Shown: piece after piece, positions 45,755-58,039 of the stretch
How positions within the stretch are numbered: the stretch's first letter is position 1
Layout of the letters: each line of letters begins with the position of its first letter
Assembly (NCBI RefSeq): GCF_014529535.1
Contig: NW_023503460.1
Span: 1,120,605 to 1,184,604, forward strand
Direction: 5' to 3'
Source: Bradysia coprophila
Taxonomy: Eukaryota > Arthropoda > Insecta > Diptera > Sciaridae
Length of the DNA stretch: 64,000 bases
The notes under the pieces: model-generated
What the model was told of the DNA's origin: nothing
Seen by the model: the letters and a program-made list of their open reading frames with translations, nothing else
The model's database searches: none
Made by a program: the position numbers and the translations under genes

Positions 45755-46738
45755 AACTTTTATTAATGATAATTTTTGTAGTTTTTTATATTAATGATAA
45801 TGTGTACATAAAATGGGGTTTAGAATACTAGATTCTACCAATCAAGCGCAGTGTATAAGCGTTATGCAATTAGACCGATGTATTTCAACAATGGCAAATC
45901 ATGTTCATCACTGGTTAATCACTAAGACAAAAAGAGTGAGCAGCCCCTCGGGACATATACATACATCAATGATCGGTGAATGTATTTTTTGAACAGATAA
46001 GACCATAGGAATTCCATTTTCTTTAATAATTGTACCACAAGAATATCATAGGGTAAGCCCTTTTAGCACTGTTTTTCACACGATGTTCTCAGGCGTTCGA
46101 ATTTTGGTTATGGAAACGTTTTTGTTCAAATAAAGAACTTCGTTACAGTGCGTAAGAAGTATTAAGAGTAATAAAAAGTGAGTATTATGTCACGGAATTA
46201 CAATTACATTACATTTGATATTGCCCAACTCTACTCTGGAATGATAACCCTATGTAATTTAGATTACACGTAGAATATACTGAGTCTGACAAATATTGTC
46301 GTTCGGTCATCACCTGGGTTACCGATTTTTCAAACATAACAATAAATTATCGTTGACCAGTACAGCATTTAGGACTGACGGATAAATTCAACCATTTTCA
46401 ATTATGTTTAGAAATTGACAAGAATCAAATATTTTTAAAGGATGGTATGAATGTATGTCAGCATTTGGGGTGTTACAGAAAACTGATGACATAGGTTATT
46501 TTGAAAATAATTTAGCTGGTCTGGCGTTGAAACAAGAAATTACAAGAAAAAAATAATAAATCAACGATAAATTGAGTACGTGCCTGATTCATATCATACA
46601 CATAAATAAATTATCCGCTGACCGCCAACAAATAACCATCGAAATAAGTTCATAATTTGAGTTAAAAAAGAAATAGTTTTAGTGTACCTTGTGCATTCTT
46701 TCTAAGCAGTTAAAATTTGTTAAAAACTGAATGTTAAT
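45755..46738. other. Ir25a upstream region
   Basis: About 1 kb between the LINE and the Ir25a start codon, AT-rich, without any other gene. It presumably holds the Ir25a promoter and 5' UTR. A 3-codon uORF (46731-46742) overlaps the Ir25a ATG. Confidence 0.5.
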
Positions 46739-46742
46739 ATGA
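46731..46742 (+). promoter_or_regulatory. 3-codon uORF overlapping the Ir25a start
   Basis: ATG TTA ATA TGA, whose stop TGA (46740-46742) overlaps the Ir25a initiator ATG (46739-46741) in an ATGA arrangement. Such overlaps can couple termination to re-initiation. Whether it lies in the mature 5' UTR depends on the unseen transcription start. Confidence 0.5.
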
Positions 46743-49700
46743 CTCAATGGAAAATGCGTCTCAACGTTGTGATTTTCTTATTTGTTTCTTTGAAAAGTGT
46801 GACCGCTCAAAGTACACAAAACATCAACGTGTGTAAGTATTATTTCAGCAACAAATTACTTCACGTTTTTCATTTTAATTACGAATCCAGACATAACTGA
46901 CGTCATTATTACGTTTCTACAGAACTTTGAGCCATTCGGCTATAGAGCCACACAATTGTACCGAACGTATTGTTGAAGCATTGACTACTTAATTTCATTC
47001 AACGCGTCTCTTAACATCACATTGCAATGTGTATTATAATGCAGCCTTCTATGTATTTTGGTCGGTTAGCCTGACTCACGGTCAGTCTAACCCTAACACC
47101 CTAGCTTCTGAACCCATGAAACGATCTTTATAAAAAAATCCCTGGTTTCGTTGCCTGTCATTAAAACTGCGTCCAAAACAGATGCGTATACAACTTTTCA
47201 TGCCAAGTGACAACGCACTGCTCCTAGCATGAACATAAGAAATATTTGGAGGCTGATGAAGTCACAGTAGGCACTGCGTTTCTTTCGTAAAGATAGATAA
47301 CTTGTTTTCGTTGTGTGAGTTAAAACACACAATACAATCAATCTTAAGCGGTAGCTCTCATCACAAAAGCCTCCAAATTGGACATTTGTCAAAGTAGTGT
47401 TCATGCTAGGAGCAGTGCGTTGCAAGTGATCAAATTGCGAGAAAAATGCTGTAATTTTTTCCCAAAGCATGAAAATAATGATTGCATTCCTCTGATTTTC
47501 ATACCTTCGAAATCAAGCAGATATATTTATTGATTTATAACTCTCATTCCATAAGCAGTTTTCAAACGAAATATAACACAAACATAATAACGTGAGGTTA
47601 CGTTCAGTAGTAACAGTTTTTATGAATTAAAAATTATATTTATGGCGGTACCGACACATTTATATACACTCAGTATACACCGTTTATGAATCGATCAATA
47701 TTTTCTAATCAAAAATTATGAATAAAATATGATTTCGTGAAGTTGATTGTGTATGTGAACAATATGTTGGTCTGCCGTTAAACAAATATGGTTTTGAACA
47801 GTCATATACAGTACGATGATAATGGTTAAGTTGAAGTGCTTTAAACTTTTTGCTGAATTTTCCAGTTTTTCTTTTTTTTTAATAATTTCATTTTTCTTAT
47901 AGTATTCATTAACGAAGTGGATAACGATCAAGCGACTCAAGCCATTGACATCGCCCTTACATATATTCAAAAAAATCCAAATCTTGGCATGTCCATACAG
48001 CTCACAAAAGTTGAAGGCAATCGAACAGACTCAAAAAAATTTTTAGACACCAGTATGACTAAACATGAATAAACTTTAACATCTTCAGATATTGAATTAA
48101 CTCTGTCTTGTTTAAGTTTGTGCTAGCTACACCGATTTGATATCAAAGAACCAGTCACCACACATTGTTTTAGATACAACAATAACTGGGGTAGCATCGG
48201 AAACGGTCAAATCAATCACATCTGCACTAGCATTACCGACTATTTCTGCCTCTTTTGGCCAAGAAGGTGACTTGAGACAGTGGAGAGACATCAATGAACA
48301 GAAAAGTAATTTTTTGCTGCAGGTCAGAATGTCCTCTCGTTTCTGTTAAATTTAATCTTAAATTATAATGTCGCTTGATACCTATAGGTTATGCCTCCTG
48401 CTGATATTATACCCGAAGTCATCAGATCAATAGTTCAGTACATGAACATCACAAATGCTGCCATCTTGTACGATAATTCATTCGGTATAACTGACTTTTT
48501 TTATAAGAAGTATATTCTGAGGGAGCAATTTTAATACGTATAACTCTGGCAGTAATGGACCATAAATACAAAGCTCTGTTACAAAACATTCCAACGAGAC
48601 ATGTAATAACAGCAATAGCGGAAGAAGCAGACCGTAGGCAACAAATCGAAAAACTAAGAAATCTTGACATCAATAATTTCTTTGTACTGGGCAGCTTAAG
48701 TTCAATTAAAGCTGTGCTAGGTTTGTAACAGCAGTAATATTGAGGACAACGTTTATTACAGTCAGATGCAGTGAAATTGCGAAATTGTGTGCATCAGCTG
48801 AAAAACAGCCGAAGCAAATTCATGCTGAAATTTCACTGTCTTTAACTGCAGTTGCAATGTGTTTGCGTAATCCAATGCCCTTATACAATCTGTAACTGTT
48901 TGCAGAATCTGCTCCAAAGGAGTATTTTGAGCGTAACTTTGCCTGGCATGTCATAACGCAGTATAATGGGGACATAACTTGTAAATGTGATAATGCAACC
49001 GTTATGTATTTGAAACCGGTATCAGATCCTCTGTCGAGAGATCGATTGGGACTACTAAAAACAACGTACAACTTAAAGAAAGAACCGGAAATTACTTCGG
49101 CATTTTACTTTGATTTAGCGCTACGCTCCTTTTTGACAGTCCGGTAAGAGACGAGTCTTTTTCGGCTGAATTTTTTCATTGTGCAATTCCCTATTTTAGA
49201 GATATGCTGATTTCCGGAACCTGGCAATCGAACATGTCTTATCTAACCTGCGATGACTACGACGGAAAGAATACACCGGAACGAGCTGTCGACTTAAAAT
49301 CCTATTTCATTGGAATAACCGAACCAACTACATATGGAAATTTTTCGCTAGCTACGCGCACACCATTTAACGGTTACAGTTATATGAAATTTGATATGGA
49401 CATTAGCTCTGTGTCTATATTAGGTGGTGCTTCTGTTAACACGAAAAATTTGGGTTCATGGACAGCTGGCCTTTCGTCTCCACTTTCAATTGTTGAAACT
49501 GAAGACATAAAAAATTTAACAGCCGATGTGGTCTATCGCGTTTATACAGTTGTGGTATGCGATTAAAGCAAAATTTAAATCAATCCACCTGCCAATACTA
49601 TTTTCTTTTAGCAAGCCCCATTCATTATAAAAGATCCTGCAGCACCGAAAGGCTACAAAGGCTATTGCATCGATTTAATGAATGAAATAGCCAAATACCT

Positions 49701-52700
49701 GAAATTTGATTACGAAATAAAAGAAGTTGAAGATCAACGGTTCGGTAATATGGACGAGAAAGGGGAATGGAATGGAGTCGTTAGGAAATTAATCGATAAG
49801 CAAGCAGATATTGGATTGGGTTCAATGTCGGTAATGGCTGAGCGCGAAACTGTTATAGACTTCACAGTACCTTATTACGATTTAGTTGGAATTACTATAA
49901 TGATGCAATTGCCCAGTTCGCCGAGTTCTCTTTTCAAATTTTTAACTGTCTTGGAGACCAACGTGTGGTTGTGCATCTTGGGAGCGTATTTTTTCACCAG
50001 CTTTCTTATGTGGGTCTTTGACAGATATAGTCCATATAGCTATCAAAATAATCGTGAAAAGTACAAAGATGACGACGAGAAACGAGAATTCAATATAAAG
50101 GAATGTTTATGGTTTTGCATGACAAGTTTAACACCGCAGGGTGGAGGCGAGGCTCCAAAGAACTTATCCGGCCGATTAGTTGCAGCAACGTGGTGGCTTT
50201 TCGGGTGAATTTGTTTAATATTAGTATGTTAGGTGTTTTACTTAAAGTTTACATTTGATTCCCAAACAGATTTATTATAATTGCTTCTTACACAGGTAAT
50301 AACTCCTTCCTCTCTTCTTGTTAGAAATAAATGTAAAACGAAATTTATATTCGAATTGCAGCGAACTTAGCCGCTTTTTTGACAGTATCCCGTCTCGATA
50401 CACCTGTTGAATCCCTAGACGATTTAGCTAAACAATATAAAATTCTCTATGCCCCATTGAATGGATCATCCGCAATGACTTACTTTAAAAGAATGTCGGA
50501 TATTGAGGGGAGATTTTATGAAATCTGGAAAGATATGTCACTAAACGATTCGCTTTCGCCGGTTGAACGTTCTAAATTAGCTGTGTGGGACTATCCTGTT
50601 AGTGATAAATACACTAAAATGTGGCAAGCGATGCAAGAAGCTGGACTACCGAACACTTTGGAGGAAGCTGTGGCTCGCGTTCGAAATTCTACATCAGCTA
50701 CAGGTAAAATGTACAATAACGCAATGATTTAAGGAAAATATTTTAACTGAAGTAAAAACCACAAAAGGCTTCGCGTTTCTTGGAGATGCAACTGATATCC
50801 GATACTTGGTTCTTACAAACTGTGATCTGCAAATTGTGGGCGAAGAGTTTTCACGAAAACCGTACGCAATCGCTGTTCAGCAAGGTTCTCCTCTTAAAGA
50901 CCAATTTAATAATGCGTAAGTTTTGAATAATAATTCTTTCATCGGTCACACATAACTCTTCCAGTATTCTGAAAGTATTTCAAAGCCACCATTTAAGAGG
51001 CTTTTGTAAAAGTTATCATCAAAAATTCATTGAAAAATGTAAGCTTTTCATCTAAGCATCGATCGATCGTCTAGAATCCAGAGAATACATGAGATCTGTT
51101 CAAAATACTTATATTAATTTATATGTAAAATTAATGGACATATGTCTGATTAAAAATACTAGAATTCTGATGCTATTGAATAAACGTCAGCTAGAAAAAT
51201 TGAAAGAGGACTGGTGGAAGAATGATGAATTTCAAAAAACATGTGAAAAACCCGAAGATCAAAGTGATGGCATTTCAATTCAAAACATTGGTGGCGTTTT
51301 CATTGTTATATTCGTTGGCATAGGAATGGCATGGTATGAGCAATACAATGAGATAATAGTGGGATAGAGAGGAATTACGTAGACGAAATCGTGAAGCAAA
51401 AGTAAACTCTGTGTAATATACACTTGAGACACACACACTTACACATTCCAATTATTTTTGACAAGTCGGTGAAACTGTTGCAGACTTTTCGAAATCAACT
51501 TTGACCACTTGAAACGATAGCTGCTACTATCAATTACACAGAAACAGTTCACTACCTAATTACACACATTTTCTGACAAATTTTATAATTTTTAAAAAGA
51601 AATGTCCCGAAATTTTAATATTGACGATGCTAACATTTTTATTATGCGTGACTACTGACCGTGAAAGTTTATAAATTCAGCCAACTGATTGAATTCTCCG
51701 ATCGTCAAGTTTTCTAATAAAAAAAACATTCGATCGAAAAGGAGAAAAAATCACAAAATTAGTTCAATTTTGGGGACAATGAGAGATTGTTCACATGAAA
51801 TAAAAATTTCAGTTCGATTAATATTTAATTTTCAAAGAAAGAAATGCTTTAAACCAATTTCGAAGAAAGAGTGAAAATACAAATTTCCTTCGCGCTTATA
51901 TTTCAAAATAAGTACGAAAATACGTAAGAACCATAAATTTAAGGTACTCACACACACACTTGAATATTTCGTATTTGCTTTTGCTTCACCACTTGAACAA
52001 AATATTTGCATAGAAGGCCTGTCTATCCCACTATTATGTCATTGGGTATGAGTTATTTTTTAGCACATTATGTATGGCGTAGCGTAATCTGGCAGATGGT
52101 GCTAAAACAACGCATTTTTCAACTACGTAAAAAGTGAACTCGCACGTGACTTTTCGATTCCAAAATTTTGTAAAAGGATCATTATGTCAATCACAGGACA
52201 TTTGCAATATTAAAGATACATGTGTGACCTTTTACGTAGTTGAAGAGTGCGTTGTGTCCCAAGAGTAATTATAGCCAAGGTTCTGAAAGAACCAGGTTAA
52301 GACAACTCTGAGTTGATCACGAAGGCGGTGACAAATTGTATTGTTTTGTTACATGAAATGGAGAAACCTCGTTTTGCGTTCAGCAAATTGTATTGTTTTG
52401 TTACATGAAATGGAGAAACCTCGTTTTGCGTTCAGCAAATTGTATTGTTTTGTTACATGAAATGGACCTGTTAATACAGTATTTGAAGCACGTATTTTTG
52501 TAACAGCCGAAAATTTTACCACTGTGAACAGTGGAAACACAAATTGACTTCAGCGGCTACGAAGTTTATATGGAAAAGGCAACGTAACAAAAACCAAATT
52601 CCGAATTTTCCTAAAAAACATTTTCTTCAAGTTGATTTCACATACAATCTGTACTGAGTGCGTTTATCGATTTCGGCGTCATCCGCCTTCGTGGGTGTCT

Positions 52701-53623
52701 TAAACTGTTCTTTCAGAACCATGATTATAGCTAGAGAGGAAATTTCGAATAAAATAAGGTTGTGTTGGCACCGTGTGCCAGATTCCCCAATATCTTACGT
52801 ATGCGTTGCGGCTCCTAGTATCTCCATAAGCATAAAAATTAAAAATTTCGTACTTGAACTTTTGAAAAACATTTATGTGAATGAGGACGACATCGGGAGT
52901 GTACAAAAGAAATCCATGCCATATCGCATGCGTGCTCGAATTAGATATTTATTTGTTGTTTATGTATTCGTAATATCGCGTATGTAAAGCTGTAAATATT
53001 GCATGGACGAATCACTTAATTCCTGAATAATTGTGAATCGAGTATTTTCAGAATTGGTTCTACATACGTTGTGTTGACTCCCCTTCGGCAAACACAAGCC
53101 TATAAGTAAAAATAATTGTTTCGGTATAGGTTTGTTACAAGTAACTGTAAACACGAACTTTGACAACCCAAACAACGACAATTTAAATAAAATATCATTG
53201 AGGTTATGGTTCTGTGGATGAAATTTGACAATTCATATGGCCTTGGAACAAACCTATATGAATTCGAAATTATTCAAAAATTTCGTGTGGTCGCTCCATG
53301 TAATGCAAATATCTATTTCCAAGTACTTAAATGTTTGTCATGGCTGTCGTACGAAAGTCTGTGCTAGGAGGTGTAACGCTATCAGCTGTGATAAAGCTTC
53401 GTCTTTAATTAATTAATTTTGCAGCATAACCTTGGTCTTTGAATATTGGTATTACAAGTACCGAAAGAATCCAAAAATCACTGATGTTGCGGAAGCTGAA
53501 AATCGATTGAAAAATGATAATCCCAATGGTTACGAGAAGCAAGAAAAGGGATTTTTGAAAAATGCATTACTACGAACACGAACACAGCAACAATTTCCGA
53601 CCGGATTCAGATCCAAGTTCTAA
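46739..53623 (+). CDS. Ir25a: Ionotropic receptor 25a (IR co-receptor)
   Basis: Ligand-gated ion channel co-receptor of the iGluR-related IR family, used for smell, taste, humidity and temperature sensing, in sensory cilia. Exons: 46739-46832, 47903-48052, 48117-48322, 48388-48484, 48553-48720, 48906-49143, 49200-49554, 49612-50204, 50270-50295, 50362-50703, 50768-50915, 51163-51333 and 53425-53623. All phases agree, giving 928 aa. Signal peptide at about 1-24. A large N-terminal domain (about 27-395) is the hallmark of Ir25a/Ir8a. Ligand-binding lobe S1 starts near 437 and keeps the iGluR-type Arg in SVMAERE (about 514). M1 is at about 553-572. The pore loop has [11 protein letters not shown], followed by [15 protein letters not shown]. 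The S2 lobe contains DATDIRYL and the last membrane helix is near 849-870 ([12 protein letters not shown]). The cytoplasmic tail is short. Exon 9 is only 26 bp. Confidence 0.96.
47211..47422. mobile_element. hAT-like MITE in Ir25a intron 1
   Basis: A 212-bp segment with perfect inverted ends CAACGCACTGCTCCTAGCAT / ATGCTAGGAGCAGTGCGTTG, flanked by direct repeats CAAGTGA (47204-47210 and 47423-47429; 7 bp identical, consistent with an 8-bp duplication that has one change). A decayed relative lies at about 20440-20540 (CTAGCATGAACATAGAAAAT, CACAGTAGGCACTGCGT). Confidence 0.82.
52273..52725. mobile_element. MITE-like element with ~45-bp imperfect inverted ends
   Basis: Left end AAGGTTCTGAAAGAACCAGG...AAGACA...CGAAGGCGG pairs with right end CCGCCTTCG...TGTCTTAAAC...TTCTTTCAGAACC. 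The same terminal sequence occurs inside the element at 28904-29389 (about 29105-29142). The left flank has AGAGTAATTATA, also found at 2762 and 2930. It contains the 52-bp tandem array. Confidence 0.7.
52332..52465 (+). repeat. 52-bp tandem repeat, ~2.6 copies
   Basis: Unit starts CAAATTGTATTGTTTTGTTA at 52332, 52384 and 52436 (exact 52-bp period). The copies look identical until the third breaks off at about 52465. High identity means recent expansion. Non-coding. Confidence 0.92.
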
Positions 53624-54191
53624 TTGAAGAATAGCTAAGTTTAAAGTTTTGATGAAAATGGGTAACTGACAAAGATTTCTTTAATGCAAACAAATATATT
53701 TAAGGTGACTGAAAGTGGCACAAAAACATCATAAATTTTTCAACAACAATGTCCGATTGATTTTAGAAAAGACCTATATATCGTTTAAGCTTTTGATTTT
53801 GCGCTAGTTGATCATAGACATCTAAAATTTCATTAAATACTAGAAAAATAATGGACATGGTCCTTTCTGTATTAGTTTAGCGTTGATCTGATCCTAAGGT
53901 GAAGTCTATAAAATCGCACAAAATCACTACTTGAATCAAAATATTATTGGAAATTATGCCTAATTTCTAGAAGAATTTTTTTCAACGTTACAGCTATTAA
54001 AAGAATTTTTGTGCACCGGGCAACTGAAATACGACACATTTTGCCTTGATTTTTCGTTATGAAATGTCAGGTTTTCCCAACGATATATCGTGCGGGAAAA
54101 AATTCAAACGAATTTAATATGGTGAATGTGAAGTTTTAATTTTTTCAAGTAAATTGATGTCTATTTCAGTTGTCCGGTGCACAAAATGTTG

Positions 54192-54293
54192 TTCGTACCT
54201 CGACAGGAAATGACGATTTTTTCAGCACAAGTCCTAATTTTCCTTACTTAGCTTTGGTGCTGAAAAAATCGTCATTTCTTGTCTTGGTACGAA
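54192..54293. repeat. Hairpin MITE (CAGCAC family), copy 2
   Basis: Nearly complete hairpin: TTCGTACC...GACGATTTTTTCAGCAC pairs with GTGCTGAAAAAATCGTC...GGTACGAA, loop of about 35 bases. A further half-related stretch is at about 54415-54480. Same family as 35894-35983. Confidence 0.75.
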
Positions 54294-55220
54294 AAATACT
54301 ATTACATGCCAATTTGGACAATCAAATAAAGTACGGCGAACATGTAGACTTTGTTGTATTTTGTCTACTGTAGTTGTATGCTGGTTACGTGGTTTGTATC
54401 TCGGTGAATAAGTTAATTTTTCAGCCCAAGCTCTAGAAGGATTGGTGCTAAAAAAATCGGTTCAATCGGTACAATAAGTACTATTACAGAAGACATTGGA
54501 TATATCAACAACAAAGTTTCACAATTTGATTCAAGAAAGAATTTCCACGACGCAATAGTCATTCTCATATAAATTCAGTTATTTCATGTTGGTATTTGCC
54601 ATGCCACTGCGTTACTGACATTCTATACAAAATAAGAGGTCTAAGAAAATCTGTTCTTGTGCCTGTTATTGGAGTGTGTTGTTCAAGTTCGTTACATCAG
54701 CTGTCACTTCTTTGATTAACAAGTGAAGAAATTATTGCTTAAAAACTGGAATTCTAAAATCTAACATTGGTTGTATTTGTATTTAGTTTAACCTAAAATC
54801 AAGTTAGCTCATACACGTTTCCACACAGTCGACATTTTTCAGTTGCATCAAGATTCTTCGTCGTTAAAGAATATTCTTTGTACAGTGATCTTAAGCAGTG
54901 TTGATGTCACCGTGTTGATTTAAAAGTAATATCTTCTACTTACATCGCACATACAAAAGTTCCTCGATTTTTCTTCCTTATTTTATTTTTAGAACCTTTT
55001 TTGTGTTTGACTGAAGCAAACAAATGCATTTTAGGTTAGATATTTACATTAGTTTAACAACTTCCCATTAAGGCTTCTTAGTTTATAACCTTGTATTTAA
55101 CATTTACATCAGCTCTTGACTTAAAATTTCTAATTTATATGTACGACTTATACAGTTTTGAGTCATTCGCGTAAGCTCCAAAAAAAAAACAGTGTCGGAT
55201 GAACAGCGGTCCAACATGCT

Positions 55221-55422
55221 CACGGCAGAGTAAAGTAACCCAGGCGAGAACGCTTGATTTGACTAGGGACTTGAATTATCTAGTAGCCTTTGTGTTTTGC
55301 GAATTAAATTTTTCAATTTATGTCAGTGTTCATTTGAGTTCATTTTCATACAGTGTATTAGGTCCCTTATTTGACGTTTCAAAAATGAACCGCTCCTGCC
55401 AGGTTTATTTTGCTCTGCCGTG
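55221..55422. mobile_element. hAT-type MITE (202 bp)
   Basis: Ends CACGGCAGAGTAAAGTAACC and an imperfect inverse ending AAATAAACCTGG.../CTCTGCCGTG on the right. Flanked by perfect 8-bp direct repeats AACATGCT (55213-55220 and 55423-55430). Non-coding. The ORF at 55199-55423 is the repeat itself. Confidence 0.88.
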
Positions 55423-56185
55423 AACATGCTAGAAATATTTTTTGAAAATTATCCGAAAAGAAAAATCAAAAATTTCTATCAATTAAGCACAAAACTGAAA
55501 CGGTTTCCTATTTGTTTTATCGTATTATTGTAATGCAATTGACGTTAGTGAATTTAGATATAAATTTCCTTCAGCTGATCCATTAATTTAAACAAAACTA
55601 CTCACACGTCTTTATACAGTTTTAGTAGTTATTTCAGCTACTTATGAACATTTTTGTTAGTATGAGTGTATCAGGTGAAAAATAGGTGAATCAAATACAT
55701 GTCTAAATTTTACTGACGTCAACTGTAATTTCTCATTTTAAAAGTTTCAAATAATTAATTGAAGATGATGTCAATAAACATCAAAATATCTGCAAAATGA
55801 AAATGAATTTTTAATTTAATCCCTCTAGATCGTAACCGAAGAATAACTTCTAAAATTGGATATTATTTTTTTTGTCTATATAAGTCAGGCGACATACGAT
55901 TGCGTCTGACCGCCGACATTATTAAATAATTATAACTCATAATTTTTATTTGAAAACTAATAATGTTGGGCTCGTTCGACAGTTTATATTTGACAGTCTA
56001 CGTTTAGTTTGTACTATCTGTTACTGAAATCGAGACTAAACGAACTGATGTACACATAATGTTTAAAAACACGCACAATGTTGTTGTAGTTTGTATGAAT
56101 AAAGTGAATAAAGAAAATCATTGCGTCTATTATCTGTTAACTGCTGACCTCATGAAAGCCGTAGGAACATAGCTTAAACTGGATT

Positions 56186-56262
56186 TTTGCGTATACGATG
56201 TGTTCTCCACCTCGGCTTCGCCTCGTGTCGACAATTTTCACATCTATTGCGTAAAATTGCCT
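56186..56262. repeat. Hairpin repeat with GC-rich loop (second copy)
   Basis: GCGTATACGATGTG ... CTCGGCTTCGCCTCG ... CACATCTATTGCG; see the copy at 7551-7642. Confidence 0.55.
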
Positions 56263-58039
56263 AAATATTAGCGAAATACCTATTTTTTCTCACTATATCG
56301 ATCATTACTCGGTCAATACATTTTCGTTCCAGTTGGCTTCGTCCACACGCAAAAAATTCATTGATGATTTGGGTAATAGAATTTCAATAGCAACAAACGA
56401 AAAGAGGTCAACTTTATATCTTAAACAATGAATTAGTTTAGATTTACAACGCGGCAATGCTATGTCTGTACTAGGAACGTTGCCATCAGCCAATGATCTT
56501 GAAGAAATTTTTTCTAGAATCTTTTATCTTTTGCCCAAGCAGAAATCAAATGTAAATTAATGGAAATTGATGTAAATTATGGAATATACAAATAAAAAAA
56601 ATTTCTTCGACATTTATCATCATGACCTGTAGGGCCTACAGGCTATGTAAGTAAACAAGTTCGATTTATTTATTTACCCTAGCATTGAATTGGCAATAAA
56701 GTTTTTGTTTTAGTTCTTTCCAAAACTTTGTAAATGAGTTCTTAACAATGTAATTAAATTGTTGATGTTTTATCCGAAGATCAAGCAAAGCAAATTAACC
56801 ACATCAATTAAATTCAACAAAATCAAATTATAAAAGATGAACATTCCAACTAAATTTAATACAAAAACTGAGAAACCGAGCGAAGACCACCGAAGAAATA
56901 AATGCTTAAAATTAGATTGTGTCAAAAGAACCGCCCTTCTGCAAAGCATAAATCGTTATAGTGCGTACATAAAAGCATGTAACTACATTATATATGAACT
57001 GTTGAGGTTTCTTAAAATGATCCTATTCTATAATTTCACATATGTTTTTAATTACACTCGAAGACAAATATATATTATTGGCCATGGAAATGAAGATAAT
57101 ATTTCGATGTGGTTACGTCGACTATAAGCACACTATGTAGACAGTTAACAATTTTTTTTTTAGTTTTTTTTCCTGAAAGAACGAGGAAGTGTTTAAGAGA
57201 ATATTTTTTTTAACCCATATTGTTGCTTCATGTCTCTTAAATTCGAACATGAACATATAACTCACAATGTGGTTAGTTACGAGCAAAAAAGAAAATTTGG
57301 TAAAATAGGATCAAAGAAATTATAAATTTGGATATTACACGTGTCGAGTCGGGTGTTAAGTTATTTATTTGTTTTGTGGTCTATATTATAATTTGTCAGT
57401 TAACACATCGAATCTAATGATTACTTTTATTATTGAATTTGGTTAGTCGGAGGTTCACCGTTTACTGTAAGTTCCGGCATCAATTGAATTTTTGATACGA
57501 TTAACTTGTATGCTGTTCTAACTTTTCATAAAAATTTAATTACATCTGATTTCGTAATGTTGTTCTAAACTTTGTGCGTGGTTTGTCGCTGAAACGAGAA
57601 ATTAATGAAACCGCTACAATCAGTCAAAGTGTTACACGTTTAAGGAAGATTTATTCCTTGATCCCTAACTAAAACACTTTCTCACAAAATCATTAAAAAC
57701 TACCATAAATCAAAATAGTAAATGGGAAATGAAGATAAAGTTTTCTTCGTCCCAATTTTTTGGTTTTCTTTTTCGTTCTATTCATTCTTAATTTTATGAA
57801 ATTCGACTTAACACACTCACATAAAATGTAGAAAAAAAAATCTGTAATTCTAAGCGAACAAGAGATGGATTGACAAAATTGTTCAGTTGATCTCAGGACG
57901 TCGAACAAGTAAGATGTCGATCGGAAGTAATCTTTCAATAAATTAGTGCCTCGTAGCCTTAAGCATTGAGTATCAGCAACGCGCATTAACAAAGGAGTAC
58001 AGACCTTTAATAAGTGAACGAAATAATCAAAACAGCGTA

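Larger units (their letters stand above)
51334..53424. other. Ir25a last intron with repeats
   Basis: A 2.1-kb intron between the M-helix exon and the cytoplasmic-tail exon. It holds the 52-bp tandem repeat and the inverted-end element at 52273-52725. No other gene is supported. Confidence 0.8.
53624..58039. other. Intergenic region, Ir25a-Ndg
   Basis: About 4.4 kb with several small repeats (listed separately) and no gene I can support. A 96-codon ORF at 56837-57127 has no family motifs. The nidogen promoter must lie toward the right end. Confidence 0.5.

Noticed and set aside
52332..52465. CRISPR-like array
   Set aside because: Direct 52-bp repeats have no spacers, and the host is a eukaryote with introns. 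It is an ordinary minisatellite.
56837..57127. 96-aa ORF just after a TATAAAAG string, as a small gene
   Set aside because: The TATA string is 8 bp before the ATG, too close to act as its promoter. The protein has no motif and AT-driven composition.
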